A DNA stretch of 64,000 nucleotides from Nocardiopsis sinuspersici (lineage in GTDB: Bacteria; Actinomycetota; Actinomycetes; Streptosporangiales; Streptosporangiaceae), in the NCBI GenBank assembly GCA_008638415.1, contig VWVT01000020.1, forward strand, positions 41,775 through 105,774, written 5' to 3'. A program made the translations under genes and the position numbers. The notes below the pieces were generated by a model that worked only from the letters and a program-made list of their open reading frames with translations, searched no databases and was not told the origin of the DNA. Shown here in pieces: positions 16,862 to 24,643 of this stretch. How positions within the stretch are numbered: the stretch's first letter is position 1; each line of letters starts with the position of its first letter.

Positions 16862-17266
16862 ATGACGTTGCAGACCGCTCAGGGCGGCGGCCGGATGGCC
16901 GTGCACGTGTACACCCAACAGGACGGCACTTACGACCTGCGGATCGTAATCTCCCGGCAGGATCGCGAAGCGACCATCGCTGCGTTGAAGGACGCCGGGG
17001 TCGAGCGTTCCCTGGACGGTCTCCAGGAGGGGCCTGTCACCTCGATCGCGACCCTCGTCGCATCGGTGGCAAGCGCACTCGGGTTGAGGAGCGTGCTGGT
17101 CGCGCTCATCAAAATCAATCAGGGTAAGAAGGTCACGTTCACCTCGGAGAACAGCGAGGTCGTCCTCGACGGCTATTCAGCCAAGGACGTGTCCCGCATT
17201 CTCAAGGATCTGGGACTGGGTGCGGCCCCCGCGCTGGAGAGCGACGACACCGTAGGGCCTTCCTGA
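16862..17266 (+). CDS. Small EACC1-like protein
   Basis: A 134-residue protein: a beta-rich N-terminus (AVHVYTQQDGTYDLRIVIS), then a hydrophobic helix (SIATLVASVASALGLRSVLV). The ending KVTFTSENSEVVLDGYSAKD, RILKDL resembles short effector-associated constant components (EACC1) found beside conflict-system effectors. The match is by pattern only. A Shine-Dalgarno is weak (AAAGG next to ATG); ATG at 16895 (MAVHV) is an alternative. First cargo gene of unit III. Confidence 0.45.
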   Translation: MTLQTAQGGGRMAVHVYTQQDGTYDLRIVISRQDREATIAALKDAGVERSLDGLQEGPVTSIATLVASVASALGLRSVLVALIKINQGKKVTFTSENSEVVLDGYSAKDVSRILKDLGLGAAPALESDDTVGPS

Positions 17267-17290
17267 CCGCTGCTCGGCACCGGGCGGTAG

Positions 17291-17420
17291 TCACTCGTCG
17301 GTGGGCAGGGTATAGCGGCGGGTGGTCTCCAAGCGCTTGTGGCTCACGAGCTGGGGCACAACCACCACGACTGCCTTGCCGCTGCGGGTCAAGGCGATGC
17401 CGGAGGTGTGTGCGCTGGGC
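17291..17420 (-). pseudogene. Decayed 3' end of a tyrosine recombinase gene
   Basis: DNA closely follows the 3' end of the recombinase at 19279-20205 (TCACTCGTCGGTGGG...GGGTGGTCTCCA...CGCTTGTGG), with a deletion of about 43 bases and point changes. Only the C-terminus with the tyrosine region is represented. It forms a direct repeat with the intact gene, bracketing the two genes between them. Confidence 0.7.
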
Positions 17421-17436
17421 GGCCATCCTCGTCTAC

Positions 17437-18309
17437 CTAAACCGTTTCTGGCCCACAGTCGCACGGAGCGTCATCGTGTCGTAGTCCGCAGTCCTCCGCG
17501 AAGTCGTTGCCGGAGCTAACGAAGGGATCTCCTTTGGGGGCGATCGACTTGCCGCGATAGGTCACGTCCCTGGCGATCCAGTAGTGCAAACCGACCAACG
17601 GCGGTGGCCACAACAGAAGTCCATAGCCGCCGACCTGCCCGAAGCCGTTGCTTCGCATGAGCGGTCGCAGCAGGTCAAGCAACGCTAGGCCGCGCGGATG
17701 CCCGGCCAGCGCTGCGGTGGTTGCCGCCGTCACCAGGTCGGCGAGTTGCAGTGGGGCGACGTGCTCTGAGGGTGCCGTCATGAACGGCAGTAGGATGCGT
17801 TTCCGCTGAACGTACTCGGTTCCTTCTTCGAGCAGGGTCCGGCAGTCGGCAAGAAAGCTCTTGATCTGCTTGGATCCGCCACCGGGTTCGTCGCATATGA
17901 CGATTCCGAGCTCTTGTTCAGTGTCGAGGTGGCGCTCGATCCTTTCGAAGAGCATGCGCCGACAGATGCTCTCGGTATCGTCCTTGTTCCAGCCGGTTCG
18001 CCCCTGATCCCAGACCGCCACGACCGATACGACGCCGCAGTCGGCGGCGATCTTCAACATGCCTTGGGTCAGTTCATTCACCACGTCGCCGCTCGCCTTG
18101 GCAAGGAAGCTGCCCTTGGGTGGTTTCCACTTGAACTCGACCTCGGCCGAGACTTCGAGGCGTGATCGCAGGTCTTCGACTCTGGCCGTGTAGTCCAACA
18201 TGCGTTCTTCATGCATGATGACGGCGCCCAACGCCACCAGATCATCTAGCCCTTCCCGTGGAAGTGGCCCTCGCTGCTGACTGTCGTCCACGAACACCAG
18301 ATACACCAC
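17437..18309 (-). CDS. DUF3800 family protein
   Basis: A 290-residue protein starting at GTG, with GAGGGGG upstream. The N-terminal VYLVFVDDSQ strand with paired aspartates and the later PLQLADLVTAA helix are hallmarks of DUF3800, a family with an RNase H-like fold often found in phage-defence loci. Between them lie VVSVVAVWDQGRTG and LGIVICDEPGG strands carrying further acidic residues. Activity is unproven. It lies 78 bases downstream of the HEPN gene on the same strand, probably as one operon. Confidence 0.75.
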   Translation of the reverse strand: MVYLVFVDDSQQRGPLPREGLDDLVALGAVIMHEERMLDYTARVEDLRSRLEVSAEVEFKWKPPKGSFLAKASGDVVNELTQGMLKIAADCGVVSVVAVWDQGRTGWNKDDTESICRRMLFERIERHLDTEQELGIVICDEPGGGSKQIKSFLADCRTLLEEGTEYVQRKRILLPFMTAPSEHVAPLQLADLVTAATTAALAGHPRGLALLDLLRPLMRSNGFGQVGGYGLLLWPPPLVGLHYWIARDVTYRGKSIAPKGDPFVSSGNDFAEDCGLRHDDAPCDCGPETV

Positions 18310-18387
18310 AACCCCCTCGTCTCTCGCGGGTTATGCAAATAAGCCGGCCTGGAGTGACCCCGTTCCGCTCCGTATGTTCCCAGGCTG

Positions 18388-19233
18388 TCAGGGAATGCGG
18401 TTGAGGATGGCCATGTCGAGCCGCCTATGCATGAACGACAGGGTGGAGAACAGGTCGAGGGCGTCCGGTTCGGGGATACGCCATCCCGCGGTGGCGCGGG
18501 GGGTGTGCGCCGGCGGGTTGCGGAAGGTGCCGAACACTCCCTTGAGGAGGTTGGCGAACCCCTTGTGCTCGCTGATCTCGCTCTCGGTGGTGAAGCCGTT
18601 GATGCGGACCAGGGGTGGTGGCCTCCTCGTGCTGAAGCAGTGGTCGACCAGGTCGGCTCCGTCGAGTGTGGATCCCGACATCTCGCGCAGTCGTTCGGCC
18701 AACCCCTTGGTGGCTTCGAAGACTGCGTGGAACACCGACTGGCGCAGGATCTCCTCCTCGCAGTACCTGATCACCTGGGGGTGGGCCCCACGGCGCCGGA
18801 GTTCGCTCTGGAGCCGTCCTGCCAGTCTGGCGACCTCGTCAAGGTTGGTCGCTCTGGCCCCGCGGGCCAGTTTTCCTGCCTCGTTGACCCGCAGCCCCAG
18901 TAACGCCAAGGGCTCGTTGAGCGCGTCTTTGAGCGCTTCGAAGCGGGCGCGGTCCTGGACGTAGCGCCCCGGGGCCATGACTTCGGTGATGAACCTGATG
19001 ATGCAGTTCGCAGCCTGGTCCCGTTGTTGCTGGGTCATCAGCGCTGCCCAGAGCCGCTTCCTCTTGTTGCTCGCGTTGGGGTCCACGTCGGGGACTCTCG
19101 ACACGCTCAGAAGCGTGGTGATCTCCGAGCCGGAGAGCCCCGGGGGATCCGTGCTGGCCAGGACTGCGCAGACCGATTCCACTGCCGCGCTCTGCCACAT
19201 GGGGTGCCGGATCTTCGCCATGAGGACCATCAT
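18388..19233 (-). CDS. TIGR02391-type HEPN protein
   Basis: A 281-residue protein whose C-terminal third reads KGFANLLKGVFGTFRNPPAH, the signature of the Ymh/TIGR02391 family. RNPPAH near residue 237 fits the R-N-x3-H catalytic motif of HEPN ribonucleases. The N-terminal half is helical (EVARLAGRLQSELRRRGAHP). No SD is obvious; ATG codons at residues 1, 2 and 5 compete. Paired with the DUF3800 gene, it is a reasonable RNA-targeting defence candidate. Confidence 0.7.
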   Translation of the reverse strand: MMVLMAKIRHPMWQSAAVESVCAVLASTDPPGLSGSEITTLLSVSRVPDVDPNASNKRKRLWAALMTQQQRDQAANCIIRFITEVMAPGRYVQDRARFEALKDALNEPLALLGLRVNEAGKLARGARATNLDEVARLAGRLQSELRRRGAHPQVIRYCEEEILRQSVFHAVFEATKGLAERLREMSGSTLDGADLVDHCFSTRRPPPLVRINGFTTESEISEHKGFANLLKGVFGTFRNPPAHTPRATAGWRIPEPDALDLFSTLSFMHRRLDMAILNRIP

Positions 19234-19278
19234 GGCGGTCGTTCGGCGGTAAGGCGGAGGAAATGCCCCGAAAAGGGG

Positions 19279-20205
19279 TCACTCGTCGGTGGGAAGGTGG
19301 GCCACGGCGGCTTCCATGTCGGCCTGGGTGGGCAGGGTGTAGCGGCGGGTGGTCTCCAGGCGCTTGTGGCCCATGAGCTGGGCGACGGTGACCACGTCCA
19401 CTCTGCTGCGGGTGAGGTTGGTGCCGAAGGTGTGGCGCAGGGTGTGCGCCGACAGCGCCGGGCGGCCGTTCTCGTCGACCAGGTCGGCGTCGGCGGCGAT
19501 TTCGTCCAGGAGCAGGTTCACCGCCCGGTCGCTCAACCGGCCCCCGCGGCGGTTGAGGAACAGCGCGGCGGTGTCGGCGCCGGGCCAGGCGGCGCGTTCG
19601 CGCTTCCAGTCGGCCACCGCCTTGCGGGCAGAGGCGTCGGTCAGGGGCACGGTGCGCGAGTCGTCGTTCTTGCCCGCCCGCACGATCACCGTGCCCTTGC
19701 GGGCCGAGAGCGGCACGTCGCCCGTGTCCAGGGCGACCAGCTCGCTGACGCGCAGTCCGGAGTAGAACAGCAGCCTCCCGATGGCCCGGTCCCTCGGGAG
19801 GGGGCGTCTTTCCACCGCGCGCAGGAACCGCTTCTGCTCGCGCGGGGCCAGCGCCCGCGGCGCGGTGGCCGGCGGCTCGTCGCGGCCCACGTTGGCGGGA
19901 CCGAGCCCGAGGTGGGTGAAGAAGTGGTCCAGGGCGACCAGGTGGGCGTTGGCGGTGGCCGCCGAGCGCTTGAGTACGGTCTTGAGGTGGGCGCGGTAGT
20001 CGCGGGCGGCGAAGTCACGGCCGTGGGGGTCGGTGAGCGGGTCGCCTCCGGCCGGGGCGGCGTCGTCCAGCCAGGCCAGGAAGGACCGCACTCGGGAGGC
20101 GTAGGCGCGTCGGGTGTGCTCATCCAGCGGAGCCCGCTCCAGTGCGGCGGCGTAGGAGGCAAACACCGGGGTGTGGACGGCCGGGACGTCCTGGCGTGGC
20201 GGCAT
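19279..20205 (-). CDS. XerC/D-like tyrosine recombinase
   Basis: A 308-residue recombinase. I start at ATG 20205, 11 bases after AGGAAGG; the longer frame would run through the palindromic sites upstream. The core-binding domain covers residues 5-120. The catalytic set is complete: Arg in LFYSGLRVSEL near 148, HTLRHT near 255, LMGHKRLETT and the nucleophile in RRYTL. Upstream lies a cluster of TATCAGAA sites including a 10-6-10 palindrome, its likely substrate. It may resolve multimers or move the adjoining genes. Confidence 0.85.
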   Translation of the reverse strand: MPPRQDVPAVHTPVFASYAAALERAPLDEHTRRAYASRVRSFLAWLDDAAPAGGDPLTDPHGRDFAARDYRAHLKTVLKRSAATANAHLVALDHFFTHLGLGPANVGRDEPPATAPRALAPREQKRFLRAVERRPLPRDRAIGRLLFYSGLRVSELVALDTGDVPLSARKGTVIVRAGKNDDSRTVPLTDASARKAVADWKRERAAWPGADTAALFLNRRGGRLSDRAVNLLLDEIAADADLVDENGRPALSAHTLRHTFGTNLTRSRVDVVTVAQLMGHKRLETTRRYTLPTQADMEAAVAHLPTDE

Positions 20206-20220
20206 CGGGCGGCACCTTCC

Positions 20221-20340
20221 TGATATCAGAAGTGGTTCCGGGCCCCTGAACCTACCCGGGCCCCGCGATATCAGAACCCGGCACGGTTCTTGGCTTCTGA
20301 TACTGCTGGGTATCAGAAGTAAGGACACCAAACGGTGTCC
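20221..20340. other. Recombination-site cluster upstream of recombinase
   Basis: The core at 20294-20319 is CTTCTGATAC, six bases, GTATCAGAAG: the arm-spacer-arm geometry of Xer-type sites. Two further half sites in direct orientation (GATATCAGAA at 20222 and 20268) and a GGGCCC inverted pair lie between the core and the recombinase start. A small GGACACC/GGTGTCC hairpin ends the array at 20340. Confidence 0.6.
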
Positions 20341-20355
20341 CCAGGGCTAGCTTCG

Positions 20356-20385
20356 CCTCTAAAGCTATATGTGTAGAGTTAGAGG
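20356..20385. promoter_or_regulatory. Operator-like CCTCTAA-N16-TTAGAGG at PadR start
   Basis: Perfect seven-base arms, AT-rich centre, ending at the base before the PadR ATG. Position and symmetry fit an autoregulatory PadR operator overlapping the promoter; translation may be leaderless. Confidence 0.55.
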
Positions 20386-20718
20386 ATGCCGAGATTCCGA
20401 GTCACCGACGCCACCCTGGACGTTCTGGAGGTGCTGCTGTCCGGCGACGATGAGCTGTACGGACTCAAGATCGCCAAGCAGATCCAGCGCCCCACCGGAA
20501 GCGTCTTCCCGATCCTGGCCCGCCTGGAGGACCATGGCTGGGTCGTCTCCGAGTGGGAGAGCGGCGATCGCACAGAACGCGGAGCCCGCCGACGCCTGTA
20601 CCGGCTCAACCCCGACGGGCTCTCCCAAGCCCGCCTCCTGCTGGCAGAACGCCGCGGCGAACGAGCAACCATCCGATGGAATCCGGGCCTGCGCCCCCGA
20701 TGGGAAGGCCTGACATGA
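20386..20718 (+). CDS. PadR-family transcriptional regulator
   Basis: A 110-residue winged-helix protein. The motif set YGLKIAKQIQRPTGSVFPIL, RLEDHGWVVSEWE and RRLYRLNPDG is diagnostic of PadR. A palindrome overlaps its start. Its stop overlaps the next ATG (ATGA), so regulator and NB-ARC ATPase are translationally coupled, suggesting it controls expression of that ATPase. Confidence 0.85.
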   Translation: MPRFRVTDATLDVLEVLLSGDDELYGLKIAKQIQRPTGSVFPILARLEDHGWVVSEWESGDRTERGARRRLYRLNPDGLSQARLLLAERRGERATIRWNPGLRPRWEGLT

Positions 20719-22118
20719 CCATGGCTCTCCTCCTCTTCCTCGCCACGGCGGTCGCGCTCCCCCTGCTGCTCAACGAATTCGGGGAGTGGGCTCCTTGGCT
20801 GGCCGTGCGGATCGTGCGCTGGACCGCGCGGAGACTCGGCAGCCGAACCGATGCTGATCGCTACACCGAGGAGTGGGAAGGCAACCTCAACGAGGTCCCG
20901 GGCAAGCTCGCCAAGCTGGCCGTCGCCATCGGAATCATGGCTTACGCCCCCCGACTGCGGGGATCGCTCAGGTGGAGCCGTGCACGGCGGCTGGAGTCCA
21001 GAGCTTCGATTCCAAGCCCGCTGACGGGGGCTTTTGTGGGGCGCGAAGCAGAGCTCGAAGCCATCGTAAAACACCTCCGACGCCGTTTTAGAAGCAGGAG
21101 AGGAGCTGTACGAGTGTCCGTGCTCGCGGGAATGGGCGGAATCGGTAAGACGACCCTGGCCGCTGCCTGCGCCACCAAACTTGCTTCTTCCTTCCCTGAA
21201 GGGGTGTTGTGGCTCTCCCCGGCCGAGCGCGCTGATCTCGCCCCCGTCCTCACTCTGCTAGGGCTCGCCAAGGTCGATATCCCCCAGAGCCAGACCGAGC
21301 AGATGTCGTTGCTGTGGAGGCACACAGCAGGTCGACGCGTTCTGGTGATCCTCGATGGTGCAGGAGAAGGCAGAGAAGAGAACCAAGGCCTGGGCCGCCT
21401 GCGGCTGATGGAAGCCCGGTGTTCCGTCCTTGTCACGACACGCGACACTCGATTTCTACAGGCGGACAGCCGCTGGTGGAAGGTGGTGCCGGTCAGGCAA
21501 ATGACCCGACGTGAGAGCTTCGAGTTGCTTCGTGCACAGGGCCTCGCCGAACTGGGCCACTCAGACCTCAACCTGGTCTCCGCGAGGCTGGGGGACCTGC
21601 CCCTGGCTCTGGTGCTGGGCGCAGCGTGGATGCGTGCCTGCAAGATGCCAGTCTCCGAGTACATCAAGCGCTTCGATCAGGCGTATGAGGCACTGGAAAG
21701 TCAGCCGCGTACGCCCGATACAGCCCGGCCTGCATGGGATACCACGCCCATAGTCGGCCCTACGTGGGAGATCTCGCTGGCAAGCCTGAAGAAGCACGAT
21801 CCTGCAGCGCTCGCGCTGCTGCAACTGTGTTCCTGCACCGATGGCAGCCCGCTCCAGCGTCGACAACTGGCCTACGATGACGCGCTCCCGCTCCCGCCTG
21901 AACTGAAGGCCATCGTCAACGTTCCTGCTGCCTACCAGCAGATGCTGCGCAGCATCGCACACCACTCGCTGGCCGAGGTCAACTACGCCGATGAGTCGAT
22001 CCATCTGCACCGACTCCTTCGTCTAGTAGTCGCGGATCGGATGTCCAAAACCGAACGATCGCTCTTCGAGGAAACCGTGTTTCGGATGGGAACCTCAGGT
22101 GATGCGCTTGGGGGGTAG
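20715..22118 (+). CDS. Compact NB-ARC (STAND) ATPase
   Basis: A 467-residue protein with an N-terminal hydrophobic helix (ALLLFLATAVALPLLL) and a segment conserved in PadR-linked membrane proteins (RYTEEWEGNLNEVPGK). The NB-ARC core has GMGGIGKTT near 138, VLVILDGAG near 209, VLVTTRD near 238 and LGDLPLAL. A winged-helix region follows (IHLHRLLRLVV). It ends there, without the TPR or WD sensor repeats usual in STAND proteins. A terminator follows the stop, so the short form may be genuine. Likely a membrane-bound signalling or defence switch. Confidence 0.75.
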   Translation: MTMALLLFLATAVALPLLLNEFGEWAPWLAVRIVRWTARRLGSRTDADRYTEEWEGNLNEVPGKLAKLAVAIGIMAYAPRLRGSLRWSRARRLESRASIPSPLTGAFVGREAELEAIVKHLRRRFRSRRGAVRVSVLAGMGGIGKTTLAAACATKLASSFPEGVLWLSPAERADLAPVLTLLGLAKVDIPQSQTEQMSLLWRHTAGRRVLVILDGAGEGREENQGLGRLRLMEARCSVLVTTRDTRFLQADSRWWKVVPVRQMTRRESFELLRAQGLAELGHSDLNLVSARLGDLPLALVLGAAWMRACKMPVSEYIKRFDQAYEALESQPRTPDTARPAWDTTPIVGPTWEISLASLKKHDPAALALLQLCSCTDGSPLQRRQLAYDDALPLPPELKAIVNVPAAYQQMLRSIAHHSLAEVNYADESIHLHRLLRLVVADRMSKTERSLFEETVFRMGTSGDALGG

Positions 22119-22126
22119 TGCTTTGC

Positions 22127-22148
22127 CGAGGTGGGACACCCCACCTCG
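22127..22148 (+). terminator. Hairpin after NB-ARC gene
   Basis: CGAGGTGGG, four-base ACAC loop, CCCACCTCG, eight bases after the stop. Confidence 0.6.
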
Positions 22149-22196
22149 ATGGTTGGGGAAGTACCACCACAACGATCCACAGCCACCGCGCACGCT

Positions 22197-22224
22197 AAGC
22201 CCGTCCCAGAGAGGGTGGGCTTTC
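22197..22224 (+). terminator. Second terminator with T-rich tail
   Basis: AAGCCCGTCCC, AGAGA loop, GGGTGGGCTT, followed by TCGTGTTT. It separates the NB-ARC operon from the transposition operon. Confidence 0.65.
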
Positions 22225-22295
22225 GTGTTTCCCGGACACACCACCGCTGGTCGGCGCATACTCGACTCGAAGGTCGCACGCTGGAGGTGGTAGCG

Positions 22296-23891
22296 GTGGG
22301 CCGAGTCGATCCCGAACAGCGCCGTACGGCGACCGAGCGGTTGCGCCAGCTCGCCGACTCCGGGCAGCTCACCGCCCGGCACGTGCGCCTGGTCGCCACT
22401 GGCTGCGGGGTCAGCGAGCGCACCGTGTGGTGGTGGATCGATCCCCACGCGCCGCGGGCCGACGGCCGGGCCCGGTCCGGGTACCGGCTCACCGACATCG
22501 ACCGCGCCGCCTACGCCTTTTACCGCGGCAACGCCACCGCCGTGCACCGCGCCCGCAGCTCCGTCATCGGGGGCACCGCCCCGTCGGCGGGCGTCCCGAT
22601 CCCCGACTCCCTCGCCCAGGGGTGGCAGAATGCGCGGCCGGTGTCCGTGCACACCCTGCGCCGCGCGTTCGCCGACCAGCTCACCCCGGCCGAGGTGGCG
22701 TTGTGGCGCTCGGGGGAGAACGCCCGCCGTAACGCCGACGTGTACCTGACCCGCCCGCCCTCGGTGCGCAACCAGGTCTGGGAGGCCGACCACAAGCAGC
22801 TCCCGATCCTGGTCATGCCGCCCCGGGGCGCCCCCGTGCGGCCGTGGATGACCACGGTCCTGGACGACGCCACCCGCGCCCTGGTCGGCTGGGCGATCAC
22901 GCTCACCCCGCACGCGGGGACCGTGCTGACCGCGATCCGCATGGGCCTGGTCCACGACGCCGAGCGCGGCCCGTTCGGCGCCGTCCCGGCGATGGTGCGC
23001 ATCGACCGCGGCCTGGAGTTCGCCTCCGCCGCCGTGTCCGAGGCGCTCAAGGCGCTGGGGGTGGACGTGCACCGGCTCCCGGCCTACACCCCGCACCGCA
23101 AGGGCAAGGTCGAGCGGTTCCATCGCACCCTCGAACAGATGCTGCTGACCACCCTGCCGGGGTTCACCGGCGGCCCCCGCGACGCTGCCGGGCGCCTGCA
23201 CGGGCCCGTGGACGACCGGCCTGCGGCCCGCGCGGCGGCCGAGACCGCCGACGTGCGCCCGATGGGCATCGACGTCCTGGTCGAGCGGGTCCGCGACTGG
23301 GTGCGCTGGTACAACACCGCCCACGAGCACGCGGCCCTGGGCGGGCGCTCCCCGGCCCGCGCGTGGGAGGCCGACCCCACCCCGCTGGCCAGGATCGACC
23401 CCGAGCGGCTACGCCACCTGCTGCTGGCCGGGGCCGAACGCACAGTGGTCAAGGACGGCATCCACTTCGCCAACCTGACCTACCTGGCCCCAGAACTCCA
23501 GGGCCGGGGCGGCGAGCGCGTCCAGGTCCGCCACATGCCCCACGACAACCGCTCCATCGAGGTCTACGCCCGCGGCGAGCACCTGTGCACCGCCTACCCC
23601 CAGGCGCACCTGACCCCCGAGCAGGTCGAGGACTTCCGCGCCGCCGCCCGCGCGGAGGCCAAGCGGCTGCGCGCGGCCCAGCGCCGCAGCACCCGGCACT
23701 CGCGCGCCGAGCTCGCGCCGATGACCGGCGCGGCCCCGGCCGCCGAGTCGCGGCTGGTGCCCGCCGCCGACGGCGACGAACTCGCCCGACGGCGCTCCGA
23801 CCAAGCGCTGGCCGCCAAGTCCAGCACCAGCCTGCTGGGCCTGGTTGACCCCACCCTCCACCCCGTGGTCGAAGAGAGCGAGAACCCGTGA
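22296..23891 (+). CDS. tniA: TniA/TnsB-like DDE transposase
   Basis: A 531-residue Mu/Tn5053-type integrase. I start at GTG 22296 with GGAGGTGGTAGC upstream; the longer frame is not conserved-looking. An N-terminal HTH (LTARHVRLVATGCGVSERTV) precedes the RNase H core: first Asp in VWEADHKQL, second Asp in MVRIDRGLEFAS, Glu in KGKVERFH exactly 35 residues later. A C-terminal beta domain follows (DGIHFANLTYLAPEL). It should cut and join the transposon ends, binding the repeated ACTGACAT-type motifs. GTGA coupling to the ATPase gene follows. Confidence 0.85.
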   Translation: MGRVDPEQRRTATERLRQLADSGQLTARHVRLVATGCGVSERTVWWWIDPHAPRADGRARSGYRLTDIDRAAYAFYRGNATAVHRARSSVIGGTAPSAGVPIPDSLAQGWQNARPVSVHTLRRAFADQLTPAEVALWRSGENARRNADVYLTRPPSVRNQVWEADHKQLPILVMPPRGAPVRPWMTTVLDDATRALVGWAITLTPHAGTVLTAIRMGLVHDAERGPFGAVPAMVRIDRGLEFASAAVSEALKALGVDVHRLPAYTPHRKGKVERFHRTLEQMLLTTLPGFTGGPRDAAGRLHGPVDDRPAARAAAETADVRPMGIDVLVERVRDWVRWYNTAHEHAALGGRSPARAWEADPTPLARIDPERLRHLLLAGAERTVVKDGIHFANLTYLAPELQGRGGERVQVRHMPHDNRSIEVYARGEHLCTAYPQAHLTPEQVEDFRAAARAEAKRLRAAQRRSTRHSRAELAPMTGAAPAAESRLVPAADGDELARRRSDQALAAKSSTSLLGLVDPTLHPVVEESENP

Positions 23892-24643
23892 GCGCACCCG
23901 CCCACTTCATGGGCCTGACCGGCGCGGCCACCCTCAACACCCGCTACTTCCAGCTCACCCGCCGCGCCGTGGCCGACCTGGTCGCCCACCAGGCCACCGG
24001 CGTCATCTACGGCCCCGCCGGGACCGGCAAGACCTTCGCCGTCACCGCCACCGTGGCCGAGCACGCCGACACCCAGCCGGTCGTGCTGGCCTTCCCCTCC
24101 CACCCGTCCATGCGCGTGGTCGCCGACGAGCTGCTGTTCGCCCTGACCGGGGAGCGCGCACCCGCGCGCCGCAACCGCTTCCAGCTCGTCAACTCCCTCA
24201 TCGACCACCTGTCCGGCCTGTCGCGCCTGGTCGTGGTCGACGAGGCCCAGCGCCTGACCGGCGACTGCCTCGAACTCCTGCGCCATCTGCACGACCACCC
24301 CGACACCCGCTTCGCCCTGCTGTATGCGGGCGGCAACGGCTGCTGGGAGGTGCTCTCGCGCGAGCCGATGCTGCGCTCGCGGCTGTTTCGGATGGTGCCC
24401 TTCAAGCCGATCCCGCGCCGCGACGTGGTCGCCCTCATGCGCGCCTACCACCCCATCCACGCCCAGGCCGCCGAAGAGCTGCTGCTGGAGGTCGACGACA
24501 CCTTCGCCCACGGCACCCTGCGCGACTGGGCGTCCTTCACCCACACCGCCGCGGCGCTGTGCGCTGAGGAGGGCACCGACACCCTGGACGCCGCGGTGCT
24601 CGCCAACGCCTACGCCCTGCTGGGCGGAGGCGTCGATGGGTGA
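23888..24643 (+). CDS. tniB: TniB/TnsC-like AAA ATPase
   Basis: A 251-residue ATPase with Walker A GPAGTGKT at residues 42-49 and Walker B LVVVDEAQRL near 117. The C-terminal lid resembles TniB and IstB-type transposition regulators (LRHLHDHPDTRFALLYAGG). It would select targets and activate the transposase. It overlaps tniA by four bases and the next gene by eight bases. Confidence 0.85.
   Translation: MSAPAHFMGLTGAATLNTRYFQLTRRAVADLVAHQATGVIYGPAGTGKTFAVTATVAEHADTQPVVLAFPSHPSMRVVADELLFALTGERAPARRNRFQLVNSLIDHLSGLSRLVVVDEAQRLTGDCLELLRHLHDHPDTRFALLYAGGNGCWEVLSREPMLRSRLFRMVPFKPIPRRDVVALMRAYHPIHAQAAEELLLEVDDTFAHGTLRDWASFTHTAAALCAEEGTDTLDAAVLANAYALLGGGVDG

Noticed and set aside
22090-22296. Transposon left end immediately upstream of tniA truncating the NB-ARC gene
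   Set aside because: No TGTTGA...GATGTCAG end is present here, and the NB-ARC gene has its own stop and two terminators.
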